Source of the DNA: CAIVPM01 sp964477265
GTDB taxonomy: Bacteria > Bacteroidota > Bacteroidia > Chitinophagales > Chitinophagaceae
NCBI GenBank assembly: GCA_964477265.1
Contig: CAYZDJ010000030.1
Coordinates: 1 to 26,285 of the forward strand
DNA length: 26,285 nt
Direction of reading: 5' to 3'
The translations under genes were made by a program, and so were the position numbers. The notes beneath the pieces are model-generated. The model did no database searches. It saw only the letters and a program-made list of their open reading frames with translations, and was not told where the DNA came from. Shown piece after piece: positions 1-8,749 of this stretch. Every line of letters begins with the position of its first letter. Position 1 is the stretch's first letter.

Positions 1-2858
1 CTTCCTTCTTTTGCAAGGTCAACAAAAATTTCACCTAAAGTTCCATCTGTATATTCACCAGTTCTTAAGAAAATTGCTTGTCCATTAATTTTTGCTTTTT
101 GTGTAAAGCCACGTCTTTTTGCTGGTAAAGTTTTTCTTTCTACTATTGATGATAATGCACGTTTAAGTTTAGTGTCTTTACTTGCTACCATTCTTTTTTG
201 CATTTCAACCAAAAGTTCTTCAACCGTATAATCACTAAGGTTTTTTCTTGAGTCCAAAGACGAAAGTCCGATGTCCAATGTTTTAACTTCAGACTCTATT
301 ACTTCTTGACTTTCTGACTCTTTTGACTCTCCTGACTTTTTCTTCTTATCTGCTTTATTACTTAATGGTTGAGATAATTTACTTCCATCTCTATACAATG
401 CACAGGCTTTTAAACCCAGCTCCCAGCTTAACTTGTAAGCATTACTTATTTCATCAACAGTACTTTCATTTGGAAGATTGATTGTTTTTGAAATAGCACC
501 ACTTAAAAATGGTTGACAAGCAGCCATCATTTTTATATGTCCATGAGCATGAATATAACGTTGCCCTTTTTGCCCACATTTGTTAGCACAATCAAACACA
601 GCTAAATGTTCTTCTTTTAAATATGGTGCACCTTCAACAGTCATAGTGCCACATATATAATCTCCTGCTGCTTCAATTTCTTCATCAGTAAATCCAATTT
701 CTTCTAAAATATTTAAACCAAAATCATTGATTTGTTCTTCTGTAAATCCTAATCTTCTTAAACAATCATCGCCTAAAGTATATCTGTTGAAAACAAAATT
801 TATTGCAAATGCAGACTTTAATCCACTTTCCAATTTAGCAATCTCTTCTGCTGTAAATCCTTTTGCAGCAAGAGTTTTAGCATTAATGTATGGACTACCT
901 TCAAAGCTTGCAGCACCCACTGCATATTTTTCAATAGCCTTAATTTCATCTTGTGTGTAGCCCAAAGTTTCTAAAGCATTTGGCACAGCACCATTAATTA
1001 TTTTAAAATATCCACCACCACTTAATTTTTTAAATTTAACTAAAGCAAAATCAGGCTCAACACCAGTTGTATCGCAATCCATTACAAGTCCAATAGTTCC
1101 TGTTGGTGCAATAACTGTAGTTTGTGCGTTTCTATAGCCATATTGCTCGCCTAATTGCACAGCATCATCCCAAGCTTTTGTTGCTGCTTTTAATAAAGCA
1201 TCTGGGCAATGATTTGCTTTTATACCAATTGGTTTTATACTCAAACCTTCATAAGCACCATCAGCATCGTAAGCTGCTGCTCTATGATTTCTCATTACAC
1301 GCAGCATATCTTCTTTATTATCTTGGTATTTTGCAAATGCACCTAAGAATGAAGCCATCTCTGCACTTGTTTTGTATGCAACACCAGTCATAATAGCACT
1401 TACAGCACCTGCAATGCCACGAGCCTCTTCACTATCATAAGCAATACCACTAATCATTAATATAGTTCCAAGATTGGCAAAGCCTAAACCTAATGTTCTG
1501 TAATCATAACTCAATTGTGCAACTTCTTTACTTGGAAACTGTGCCATCAACACACTAATTTCTAATACAACAGTCCATAATCTACTAATGTATTCTAAGC
1601 CTTCAATATCAATAGAATTTGTTTCTTCATTAAAGAATTTTCTTAAATTGATTGATGCCAAATTACAAGCAGTATTATCCAAAAACATATACTCACTACA
1701 AGGGTTTGAAGCATTGATTCTTCCACCTTGTGGGCAAGTGTGCCATTCATTAATTGTAGTGTCATATTGTGTTCCAGGATCGGCACAACGCCAAGCTGCA
1801 TAATTAATTTTATCCCAAACTTCCTGTGCAGGAACAGTTTTCATTGCTCTGCCATCAGTCCTTGCTTTTAAATCCCAATTACCACCTTCGTTTAATGCTT
1901 TAAAAAATGAGTTAGGAATACGAACAGAGTTATTGCTGTTTTGACCACTCACAGTATTGTATGCCTCACCTTCATAATGGTTATCATATCCTGCATTAAT
2001 CAACGCACCTACTTTGTCTTCTTCCTTAACTTTCCAGTCAATAAAATCTAATACCTCAGGGTGGTCTAAATCTAAACAAACCATTTTAGCTGCACGTCTT
2101 GTAGTACCACCACTTTTTATAGCACCAGCACTTCTGTCACCAATTTTTAAGAAGCTCATTAAACCACTACTTGTACCACCACCACTTAGTTTTTCGCCAC
2201 TGCCACGTATTTGCGAAAAGTTTGTACCCACACCACTACCATACTTAAATATTCTTGCCTCACGAATCCATAAATCCATAATACCACCATCGTTTACTAA
2301 ATCATCATCAACACTTAAAATAAAGCAAGCATGAGGTTGAGGACGCTCATAAGCATTGGTAGATTTTTTTAATTGATTATCCACTGGGTCAACATAATAA
2401 TGACCTTGAGGCTTACCAGTAATACCATAGCTTTCGTGCAAACCAGTATTAAACCATTGTGGGCTATTAGGCACACAGCTTTGGTTTAATATACTATACA
2501 CTAATTCATCATAAAAAACAGTGGCATCTTGTGCAGTTGCAAAATAGCCATAACGTTCGCCCCATACTTTCCAGCAATTTGCCATTCTGTGTGCTACTTC
2601 CTTTGCACTTGTTTCTCTGCCCAAACTACCATCAGCTTGTGGCACACCTGCTTTTCTAAAATATTTTTGTGCAAGAATATCTGTAGCAATCTGGCTCCAT
2701 TGTTTTGGAACTTCTACATTATTCATTTCAAATACTTTTTCGCCAGTAGGGTTTTTAATTACACTACTACGATAGTCGTATTCAAACAAGTCAGAAGGTG
2801 CTACTCCTTCTTTGGTAAAGCGACGTTGAAACTGCAAAGCTTGAGGGTTGTGTGGCAT
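1..2858 (-). CDS. nrdJ: Vitamin B12-dependent (class II) ribonucleotide reductase, partial
   Basis: Reduces ribonucleotides to deoxyribonucleotides using adenosylcobalamin to make the thiyl radical; oxygen-independent and acts in the cytoplasm. The frame is open from the ATG at 2858-2856 to the window edge, giving about 952 residues; the C-terminus lies outside. Visible motifs: 'PQPHACFILS' with the first redox cysteine at residue 178; 'NPCSEY' with N385, C387 and E389, the NxCxE active-site triad of class I/II enzymes; then 'PTGTIGLVMDCDTTGVEPDF', characteristic of the long NrdJ family. After a charged low-complexity stretch (roughly residues 835-860, rich in K, S and E) comes 'GEIFVDLAKEG', which looks like the start of the TSCPD domain of this family. 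The C-terminal cysteine pair expected to re-reduce the active site is not in the window. No intein or frameshift seen. Identification is secure; only the missing end is unknown. Confidence 0.95.
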   Translation of the reverse strand, partial: MPHNPQALQFQRRFTKEGVAPSDLFEYDYRSSVIKNPTGEKVFEMNNVEVPKQWSQIATDILAQKYFRKAGVPQADGSLGRETSAKEVAHRMANCWKVWGERYGYFATAQDATVFYDELVYSILNQSCVPNSPQWFNTGLHESYGITGKPQGHYYVDPVDNQLKKSTNAYERPQPHACFILSVDDDLVNDGGIMDLWIREARIFKYGSGVGTNFSQIRGSGEKLSGGGTSSGLMSFLKIGDRSAGAIKSGGTTRRAAKMVCLDLDHPEVLDFIDWKVKEEDKVGALINAGYDNHYEGEAYNTVSGQNSNNSVRIPNSFFKALNEGGNWDLKARTDGRAMKTVPAQEVWDKINYAAWRCADPGTQYDTTINEWHTCPQGGRINASNPCSEYMFLDNTACNLASINLRKFFNEETNSIDIEGLEYISRLWTVVLEISVLMAQFPSKEVAQLSYDYRTLGLGFANLGTILMISGIAYDSEEARGIAGAVSAIMTGVAYKTSAEMASFLGAFAKYQDNKEDMLRVMRNHRAAAYDADGAYEGLSIKPIGIKANHCPDALLKAATKAWDDAVQLGEQYGYRNAQTTVIAPTGTIGLVMDCDTTGVEPDFALVKFKKLSGGGYFKIINGAVPNALETLGYTQDEIKAIEKYAVGAASFEGSPYINAKTLAAKGFTAEEIAKLESGLKSAFAINFVFNRYTLGDDCLRRLGFTEEQINDFGLNILEEIGFTDEEIEAAGDYICGTMTVEGAPYLKEEHLAVFDCANKCGQKGQRYIHAHGHIKMMAACQPFLSGAISKTINLPNESTVDEISNAYKLSWELGLKACALYRDGSKLSQPLSNKADKKKKSGESKESESQEVIESEVKTLDIGLSSLDSRKNLSDYTVEELLVEMQKRMVASKDTKLKRALSSIVERKTLPAKRRGFTQKAKINGQAIFLRTGEYTDGTLGEIFVDLAKEG

Positions 2859-2928
2859 ACGTTAATTAATTTTTTATGGTGGATGAGTTAGTTTTTTTGA
2901 AACACCAAATTATTGGTTTGGTGGGGAA

Positions 2929-2959
2929 CGAAAGTATTGGTCTGTAACTTTCATTCAAA
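2929..2959 (-). promoter_or_regulatory. Candidate Bacteroidota promoter for nrdJ
   Basis: On the minus strand, TTTG (2959-2956) is followed after 19 bases by TACTTTCG (2936-2929). This matches the Bacteroidota -33/-7 pattern TTTG-N19-TAnnTTTG with one mismatch in the -7 box. Predicted start of transcription is near 2922, giving a leader of about 65 bases. Motif match only. I saw no B12 box or NrdR box in the leader. Confidence 0.4.
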
Positions 2960-3256
2960 AAATTCAGTTTTCACAATTTGTGGATAAACTATGTGCATTT
3001 TGATGTAATGCAAAAGGGGATTGCATTTTACAATTTGTTCACATTGAAACCGCAATTTGTGAGCAAAAATTTCTTTGAAAAACTACAAGAACTTACATGT
3101 TAGAAACGACAAGGTTTTGAAGATATTTTAATAAACTGGAAATTTAGATTTGCACAGGTGGGGATAACATTTTTACCCCTAACCCCTGAAGCGAAAATTT
3201 GAAAATTCAGGAAGTGATTTGAAGGTTTGGGATTTGAAGATTATTTAATTCTTGGT

Positions 3257-3368
3257 GTTTTAGCAGAGTCTCTTTGCAGGGCTTCGTAGTAAAACTAAAG
3301 GACTCTGCGTAATTAGTTAGCAGCTTAAATGCAACGCAGAGTCCTCAAAAGAGAGACTCTGCTGAAAC
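3257..3368. repeat. Nested double palindrome built on gcagagtc
   Basis: Outer arms: gttttagcagagtctct (3257-3273) pairs with agagactctgctgaaac (3352-3368), 17 positions with one G-T pair. Inner arms: aggactctgcgt (3299-3310) pairs perfectly with acgcagagtcct (3334-3345). All four arms carry the core gcagagtc or its complement. The element can therefore fold as one long stem or as two side-by-side hairpins (arm 1 with 2, arm 3 with 4). It has no coding content and looks like a dispersed palindromic element; dispersal cannot be tested here. Confidence 0.7.
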
Positions 3369-3463
3369 CTAAAGATTTGATATTAAATTTTTAGAAAGTT
3401 GTTTAAAGTATTTTGCACCCACAAGCAGCGTTTTACATAGCTTTGGAATCTATATAAAGTTAA

Positions 3464-3530
3464 AACCACATAGGCACATAGAAATAAGAAAGTAATGAAC
3501 GTAAACTATGTGCCTATGTCTCTATGTGGT
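3464..3530. repeat. Inverted repeat of the accacataggcacatag type
   Basis: cataggcacatag (3469-3481) pairs perfectly with ctatgtgcctatg (3506-3518). The flanking accaca (3465-3470) pairs with tgtggt (3525-3530), separated on the right arm by a six-base insertion (tctcta) that carries a partial repeat of the motif. The palindrome lies immediately upstream of the LRR gene. An in-frame ATG in its loop (3495) would add 17 residues encoded by repeat DNA, so it is a poor start. Confidence 0.7.
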
Positions 3531-3545
3531 AAAAAAATAACTGTT

Positions 3546-6476
3546 ATGAAAAAACTGCTTACCCTTATTGCTTTTATTTGTTTTTGTGCAAATGCTAAAG
3601 CACAGTATGTAAATATACCTGATAGTAATTTTAGGTACCAATTAATGTTTAATTATTCAACCTGTTTTGATAGTTTAGGAAGGTTAGATACTTCTTGTAA
3701 TTTGTTATCAAACCAAACATATCTTAGTATTAGTTACAGAAATATAGAAAATTTAGATGGGATACAATATTTCAAGAATTTAATTGAGTTAGATATTAGT
3801 GGAAATAATTTAACCTTTATACCCAAAATTTCTGACTCAATAATTAAGTTTGTATGTAGTTATAACCAGAAACCACTCAGTTATATAACTAATTTTCCTC
3901 TTAAGGCAAGAACTATTTGGATTTCGAGAGACTCATTAGATTCAATACCAGTATTACCAAACAAGGTTGAGCAAATAATTTGTTCATATAATCAATTAAA
4001 AAGCTTGCCTAATATTCCAGATTCATTAAAAACCTTTGATTGCTCGGCTAATAAACTATTATCCTTACCCACATTAAACAATAAATTAACAAGTTTAAAT
4101 TGTTCATATAACTTATTGTCAATATTGCCAACTTTACCTGCAAACTTAGGCTATTTGACATGTAGTAATAATAGTTTAACTGCATTACCCACCTTGCCCA
4201 ATAATTTAAAAAACTTAGATTTTTCATTTAACAAAATTCAAACAGTTTCAGTTTTTCCTAACAGCATCACAAAAATTGATTGCAGCTTTAATTTATTACA
4301 AAATTTACCAATACTACCTGTTAGTTTAACAGAACTTACTTGTAATTACAATCCTAATCTCTACTCTTTGCCTCCAATGCCAATAAATTTATACAGATTA
4401 ACTTGTCGTAATAATGATAGCTTAAGTATTGTTCCTTCTTTTACAAATTCAATGCGTTACATTAATTTGAGTTTTAACAATATTACTCAATTACCACAAT
4501 TACCAATAGCTTTAACCGAATTAAATTGTTATCATAACAAAATTTCAAACTTACCACAATTACCAAATTCAATTAGAACACTGAATTGTGGATTTAATTT
4601 ACTAAATAGTTTGCCAAAGTTGCCAGATACATTGGCAACATTAGTATGCCGCGGCAATTATCTTTCTGAAATTCCGAGAATTCCAAACAGTTTAACTAAT
4701 TTAGTTTGTATTGAGAATCCTAATCTTTTTTGTTTACCTAAATTACCATCAACCATTAGTTCGTTAATGTTTGACCCCACTAAAATTTTTTGTTTACCTC
4801 TAAACTCTACAAATAGTCTTATTACTACGCCATCAACTTCATTATATCATTTTCCTATTTGTAATCCGACAAATAATATTAATAATTGTGCATCTTATCC
4901 AACTATTAAAGGAAATGTTTTTTATGATAATAATAATAATGGTATTAAAGACATAAATGATTTTGGAATTAGAAATATTAAAGTTCAACTTTCAAGTACA
5001 AGCTTTGCTTTCACTGATATTTTAGGAAACTACAACATAGCTTCCGATACTATTGGAATTGGAAGTTTAAATATTATATCTCCACTGTACACAATTGCAA
5101 CTCCAAGTAACTTTTCTTATGATGCTAGAGTTTATGATACTATAATAATTAAAAATATTCCAATTCATTCAATTGTTATAAAAGATAGTTTATCAATCAA
5201 CATTATACCCATCAATTTTGCAGCACGCCCAGGTTTTAAATATGTTTATAAATGCGAGTTTGAAAATGTGGGAACAACAACACTAAACCCAACAATTAAT
5301 TTTAACTACGATAGCAGTGTGTTGGTTGTTGACAGCACAAACAATGCAACTATAACCAATATTGGCAATGCTTTAAACCTTGCAGTAAATAACTTTGTGC
5401 CAGGGCAAGCCAATAGCTTTTATGTTTATACAACAGTAAAACCAACAGCCACTTTGGGTAATATGTTACAAGCTACAGCAAGAATAACAGGCGGCAATGC
5501 CAATGCAGCAGATACTGCAAACACTACTATTCGTGGTAGCTATGACCCTAATGACAAACAAGCCACACCAAAGCTATCAGTAACAGAAGTTGCAGACAAT
5601 GCCCATTGGATAAACTATACAGTAAGGTTTCAAAACACAGGCAATGACACAGCATTTACAGTTGTGGTAGCAGATACTTTGAATGTAAGTAAACTGCAAA
5701 CAAATACCTTGCAATTAACAGGAACATCGCATGATGTAAAAGCCACCCAAAATGATAACATAGTTTACTTTGAGTTTTTAAATATTAACCTGCCAGATAG
5801 CAACAAAAACAAAACAGCTAGTAACGGTTTTGTAAGTTTTAGAGTAAAGCCAATAACCACTTTAACTAATGGCAATGTAGTACCCAACAAAGCATCTATT
5901 TACTTTGACTATAATAGCCCAATACTTACCAATACAGCCAACACCATTATTGGCACATTGCCACTTACATTAACAGCATTTGGTGCCATACCAAAAGAAG
6001 AACAAAATAAAATATTTATTTACTGGAATACTGCCAATGAAGTGAACACAAGTTATTTTATAATAGAACAAAGCACAGATGCAAGAAACTTTACTCCATC
6101 AGCAGAAGTAGCAGCTATTGGCAAAGGAAATAATAGCTACTACTACAATATAGCAAAAAATAATGTGCAATATGTGAGATTAAAAATGGTTGATAAAAAT
6201 GGAACATTTAGTCACAGCAATATCATTCGTATAACTACAAACGATAAACAACAAACGATAACTGTTGCAAGCCCTGCAAAAAATGAGTTAAAGATAAATG
6301 TAACATCAACTACACTAAACAACACCAAAGCCTGTTTAATAAATGGGCAAGGCAAGGTTGTTAAAACATTTAACTTAAAGCAAGGCTACCAAACCATTGA
6401 TATTGCTGCATTGCAAAGTGGGTTGTATTATTTGCAAACAAATGAAGTGGTGAAGAAAGTAATGATTAGTGACTAA
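3546..6476 (+). CDS. Secreted LPX-type leucine-rich-repeat surface protein with T9SS sorting domain
   Basis: Predicted outer-surface or secreted protein of 976 residues. The chosen ATG starts a textbook signal peptide (MKKLLTLIAFICFCANAKAQ); an in-frame ATG 51 bases upstream lies inside a palindrome and would spoil it. Residues about 60-430 are a run of roughly 20-21-residue leucine-rich repeats of the pattern LPxLPxxLxxLxCxxNxL, the short LPX subclass also found in YopM and IpaH. From about residue 453, 'GNVFYDNNNNGIKD' begins an SdrD/Cna-B-like beta domain. Then follows a conserved Bacteroidota repeat-like domain around residues 660-795 ('YDPNDKQATP', 'YFDYNSPILTN'; DUF7619-like). The last ~70 residues, from about 903, match a type A T9SS C-terminal sorting domain ending 'GLYYLQTNEVVKKVMISD'. 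A binding or adhesion role is inference from the repeats; no catalytic domain is seen. Confidence 0.9.
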   Translation: MKKLLTLIAFICFCANAKAQYVNIPDSNFRYQLMFNYSTCFDSLGRLDTSCNLLSNQTYLSISYRNIENLDGIQYFKNLIELDISGNNLTFIPKISDSIIKFVCSYNQKPLSYITNFPLKARTIWISRDSLDSIPVLPNKVEQIICSYNQLKSLPNIPDSLKTFDCSANKLLSLPTLNNKLTSLNCSYNLLSILPTLPANLGYLTCSNNSLTALPTLPNNLKNLDFSFNKIQTVSVFPNSITKIDCSFNLLQNLPILPVSLTELTCNYNPNLYSLPPMPINLYRLTCRNNDSLSIVPSFTNSMRYINLSFNNITQLPQLPIALTELNCYHNKISNLPQLPNSIRTLNCGFNLLNSLPKLPDTLATLVCRGNYLSEIPRIPNSLTNLVCIENPNLFCLPKLPSTISSLMFDPTKIFCLPLNSTNSLITTPSTSLYHFPICNPTNNINNCASYPTIKGNVFYDNNNNGIKDINDFGIRNIKVQLSSTSFAFTDILGNYNIASDTIGIGSLNIISPLYTIATPSNFSYDARVYDTIIIKNIPIHSIVIKDSLSINIIPINFAARPGFKYVYKCEFENVGTTTLNPTINFNYDSSVLVVDSTNNATITNIGNALNLAVNNFVPGQANSFYVYTTVKPTATLGNMLQATARITGGNANAADTANTTIRGSYDPNDKQATPKLSVTEVADNAHWINYTVRFQNTGNDTAFTVVVADTLNVSKLQTNTLQLTGTSHDVKATQNDNIVYFEFLNINLPDSNKNKTASNGFVSFRVKPITTLTNGNVVPNKASIYFDYNSPILTNTANTIIGTLPLTLTAFGAIPKEEQNKIFIYWNTANEVNTSYFIIEQSTDARNFTPSAEVAAIGKGNNSYYYNIAKNNVQYVRLKMVDKNGTFSHSNIIRITTNDKQQTITVASPAKNELKINVTSTTLNNTKACLINGQGKVVKTFNLKQGYQTIDIAALQSGLYYLQTNEVVKKVMISD

Positions 6477-6999
6477 TGTTTAGTGATTAGTTATTTTTGC
6501 ACAGCATATGTATCTCTTTAAATGCGAATAATAGAACACAGATGACACGGATTTAAGGGATTTATAAGATTAGATTTTTATCAGCGTTAATCCGTTTAAT
6601 CTGTGTTAATCCGTGTGCCATTGTTTTAAACAGATTTTTTGTGATTTTTTAAATGTGAGTTATAGAACACAGATGACACGGATTTGAGGGATTTATAAGA
6701 TTAGATTTTTATCAGCGTTAATCCGTTTAATCTATGTTAATCCGTGTGCCATTGTTTTAAACAGATTTTTTGTGATTTTCTAAAATGTGAGTTATAGAAC
6801 GCAGATGACACGGATTTGAGGGATTTATAAGATTGAATTTTTATCAGCATTAATTCGTTTAATCTGTGCTAATCCGTGTGCCATTGTTTACACAGCCTCT
6901 TTGCGAACTCTGCGAAAACCTTAGCGTCCTTTGCGGTTAAAAAACTCTTTATTTTGTGTCAAACTAATCACTGACCATTAATCGTTAATCACTAAAAAT
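6477..6999. other. Gene-free region filled by a repeat cluster
   Basis: About 520 bases between two plus-strand genes. They hold a ~131-bp tandem repeat (6525-6890), then a half copy of a 'ctttgcggttaaaaa' element (6890-6945), which recurs at 7763-7777. The cluster is bracketed by inverted copies of agtgattag (6482-6490) and ctaatcact (6964-6972). A second 'taatcacta' sits at 6987-6995, just before the next gene. No gene seen. Confidence 0.6.
6525..6890. repeat. Tandem repeat, ~131 bp unit, about 2.7 copies
   Basis: The unit landmark gaacacagatgacacggatt occurs at 6534 and 6665, and with one change (gaacgcagatgacacggatt) at 6797, so the spacing is 131 and 132 bases. The third copy stops after 'aatccgtgtgccattgttt' near 6889. 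Each unit contains its own inverted repeats: acacggatt against aatccgtgt, and acacaga against tctgtgt. Each copy can therefore fold into a hairpin. Copies differ by only a few substitutions, which indicates recent duplication or homogenisation. No open frame of interest crosses it. Confidence 0.85.
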
Positions 7000-7668
7000 A
7001 TGTTACAACCATCTACAATAAAGTTTTTAAAAGATTTAAAAAAGAACAATACCAAAGAGTGGTTTGATAAAAATAAAAAAGTGTATGAAGCAGCCAAGCA
7101 GGATTTTATACAACTTACTACTGACGTGCTTTCTGGCATTAGCAAAACAGATATTACAGTTGCACACTTAGAGCCTAAAAAATGTATTTTTAGAATTAAC
7201 AGAGATGTGCGTTTTAGTAAAGACAAAAGCCCATACAAAACCAATTTTGGAATGAGCATTGGTAAAGCAGGTAAATCATCAATGGCAGCTGGTTATTATT
7301 TTCATTTAGAGCCAGGGCAATGCTTTGTAGGCGGAGGGCTGTATATGCCCATGCCTGATGAAACAAAAAAAGTAAGGCAGGAGATTGATTACAACTGGAC
7401 AGCGTTTCAAAAGATTATTACCAATAAAAAGTTTACAGCAACATTTGGAGATGTAGAAATTTCTAAGGAATATAGTTTGGTACGTCCTCCAAAAGGTTAT
7501 GACGAAAACAATGTTGCCATAAAATATATTAAGCTTAAAAGCTGGGTAGCTACAACAGCCTTAAATGATGAAGAGCTTACTGATAAAGGCTTAGCGAAAA
7601 AAATTATTACCATTTTTGAAACTATAAAACCATTGATTGACTTTTTAAACAATGCAATGGAAGGGTAA
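7000..7668 (+). CDS. DUF2461 family protein
   Basis: 222-residue cytoplasmic protein of the DUF2461 family (TIGR02453), whose biochemical function is not established. Family hallmarks: the N-terminal 'FLKDLKKNNTKEWFDKNK' segment, the central 'RDVRFSKDKSPYKTNFG' basic motif (about residues 68-84), 'GYYFHLEPG' and 'GGGLYMP' in the middle, and 'LVRPPKGYD' near residues 160-168. Length is normal for the family and no signal peptide or membrane segment is present. It follows the repeat cluster, and converges on the JmjC gene across an inverted repeat, so it is probably transcribed alone. The family call is secure, the role unknown. Confidence 0.9.
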   Translation: MLQPSTIKFLKDLKKNNTKEWFDKNKKVYEAAKQDFIQLTTDVLSGISKTDITVAHLEPKKCIFRINRDVRFSKDKSPYKTNFGMSIGKAGKSSMAAGYYFHLEPGQCFVGGGLYMPMPDETKKVRQEIDYNWTAFQKIITNKKFTATFGDVEISKEYSLVRPPKGYDENNVAIKYIKLKSWVATTALNDEELTDKGLAKKIITIFETIKPLIDFLNNAMEG

Positions 7669-7677
7669 AATTAGTTC

Positions 7678-7772
7678 AACCGCAAAGGACTCAAAGTTTT
7701 TCGCAAAGAATACAAAAGATTTGTTCAGGTCTTTGCTGGCTCTGCGTTTCTTTCTTTGTGTTCTTTGCGGTT
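7678..7772. repeat. Inverted repeat between convergent genes, possible bidirectional terminator
   Basis: aaccgcaaaggactcaaag (7678-7696) pairs at 17 of 19 positions with ctttgtgttctttgcggtt (7754-7772), with 57 bases between. The right arm continues as 'ctttgcggttaaaaa', the same 15 bases found at 6929-6943, so the element belongs to a family present at least one and a half times in this window. Lying between two gene ends, it could stop transcription from both sides; that role is inference. Confidence 0.65.
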
Positions 7773-7813
7773 AAAAATATTCACAATTGGTAAAATAAAA
7801 TTTTGAACAACAC

Positions 7814-8689
7814 CTACATTGCCTTAGCAGCATTTTCAAAAACCTTCTTCTCTTTCCAATGATACCAAGGCTTTGGTAAAGTTTTCTTCATTAGCGTATC
7901 AATACTTCTCATGCCAAATAAATTCCACACGCCATTGAGCTTGCCACCAATATTGTTTTGCAAGGCACGCAGGCTCATTGCAAATCCACTGTCTAAATAT
8001 TCCATGTGGTGCCAATAACCTGCTGGCATAAACAATGTATCGCCATGCTCTAAAATTACTTCATAGCCGTTTGCATGCTTTAATGCAGGAAACTTATTGT
8101 AATCCACCTTGCTTTTTTCAGCATCATAATAATTGCTAAAGTCAGCAAGGCTCAACACTTCAAAAGGCTTTCGATACAGCTTGTGTTGCTCTTCGTAAGG
8201 AAAAAGTAATACGCGTTTTCTGCCTATAAATTGTGTGTGCAAAATGTGGCTTGTATCAATATCGAAGTGCATGTGTGTAATGCTTGTTTCGCCACCTGTA
8301 AACAACATTGGATATTTTTTTACAAAGCCAGTCATTAAATCTTCGGGATAAGTAAAGTCACTTATCAGTTGTGGTGCGTGGTCAAAAATATTGAACAAAA
8401 AAATACGCCAAGCTGCTGGCCCTTTGCTTATCATATCAATGTATTCGCCAAAGGTTTTATAATCATCAGCAGTGTTTATTGGTGTGTAGGCATCGCTTTT
8501 TACATTGTTGTATAGTGCCACTTTTTGATTGCCAACAAGCGACTTAAAATAATCCCAATCCCACTTGTCATAAGCCTTCCATTGCTTAGCTAAATCTTTA
8601 ATGATTAAAGGCTTTTTTGTATTATAATATTTTTCAGTAAAATCTTTTTTTGAAATACTATTCACCACATCAACACTGCTCAATTGCAT
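7814..8689 (-). CDS. JmjC-type cupin-8 family protein (putative 2-oxoglutarate/Fe(II) oxygenase)
   Basis: 291-residue soluble protein of the cupin-like/JmjC family related to factor-inhibiting HIF (cupin_8). The N-terminus (about residues 1-60) has the family's 'FTEKYYNTKKPLIIKDLAKQW' entry segment. The iron-binding facial triad is visible: H141 and D143 in 'HMHFDIDTSH', and a distal histidine at H227 (or H228) in 'LFMPAGYWHHMEYL'. A lysine or arginine for 2-oxoglutarate binding could be in 'FIGRKRVLLFPY' (154-165). Relatives hydroxylate amino-acid side chains of proteins, but the substrate here cannot be read from sequence. It diverges from the MBL-fold gene with only 60 bases between the start codons, so both promoters must sit in that gap. 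Confidence 0.88.
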   Translation of the reverse strand: MQLSSVDVVNSISKKDFTEKYYNTKKPLIIKDLAKQWKAYDKWDWDYFKSLVGNQKVALYNNVKSDAYTPINTADDYKTFGEYIDMISKGPAAWRIFLFNIFDHAPQLISDFTYPEDLMTGFVKKYPMLFTGGETSITHMHFDIDTSHILHTQFIGRKRVLLFPYEEQHKLYRKPFEVLSLADFSNYYDAEKSKVDYNKFPALKHANGYEVILEHGDTLFMPAGYWHHMEYLDSGFAMSLRALQNNIGGKLNGVWNLFGMRSIDTLMKKTLPKPWYHWKEKKVFENAAKAM

Positions 8690-8749
8690 AAAATATTTTT
8701 TGCAAAATAAAAAGAAAATTTATTGAAGTTTGCAGCATAATTTTATGTA

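Larger units (their letters stand above)
2859..3545. other. Gene-free region between nrdJ and the LRR gene
   Basis: About 690 bases between two divergent genes. It holds the candidate nrdJ promoter, a nested palindrome (3257-3368) and a second palindrome (3464-3530). An imperfect inverted repeat occurs around 3006-3031 (gtaatgcaa against ttgcattttac). No convincing coding frame, RNA gene or riboswitch was recognised. A promoter for the plus-strand gene was not clear: 'TATTTTG' near 3409 is one base short of the -7 consensus. Confidence 0.5.

Noticed and set aside
727..2891. Several plus-strand open frames across the left end
   Set aside because: They are antisense to nrdJ, whose minus-strand frame encodes all class II reductase motifs; they show no family features.
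2859..3250. Cobalamin riboswitch upstream of nrdJ
   Set aside because: No B12-box-like sequence or matching fold was recognised, although a B12 enzyme follows.
6525..6890. Possible CRISPR array
   Set aside because: Units are ~131 bases, nearly identical along their whole length, with no unique spacers and no cas genes.
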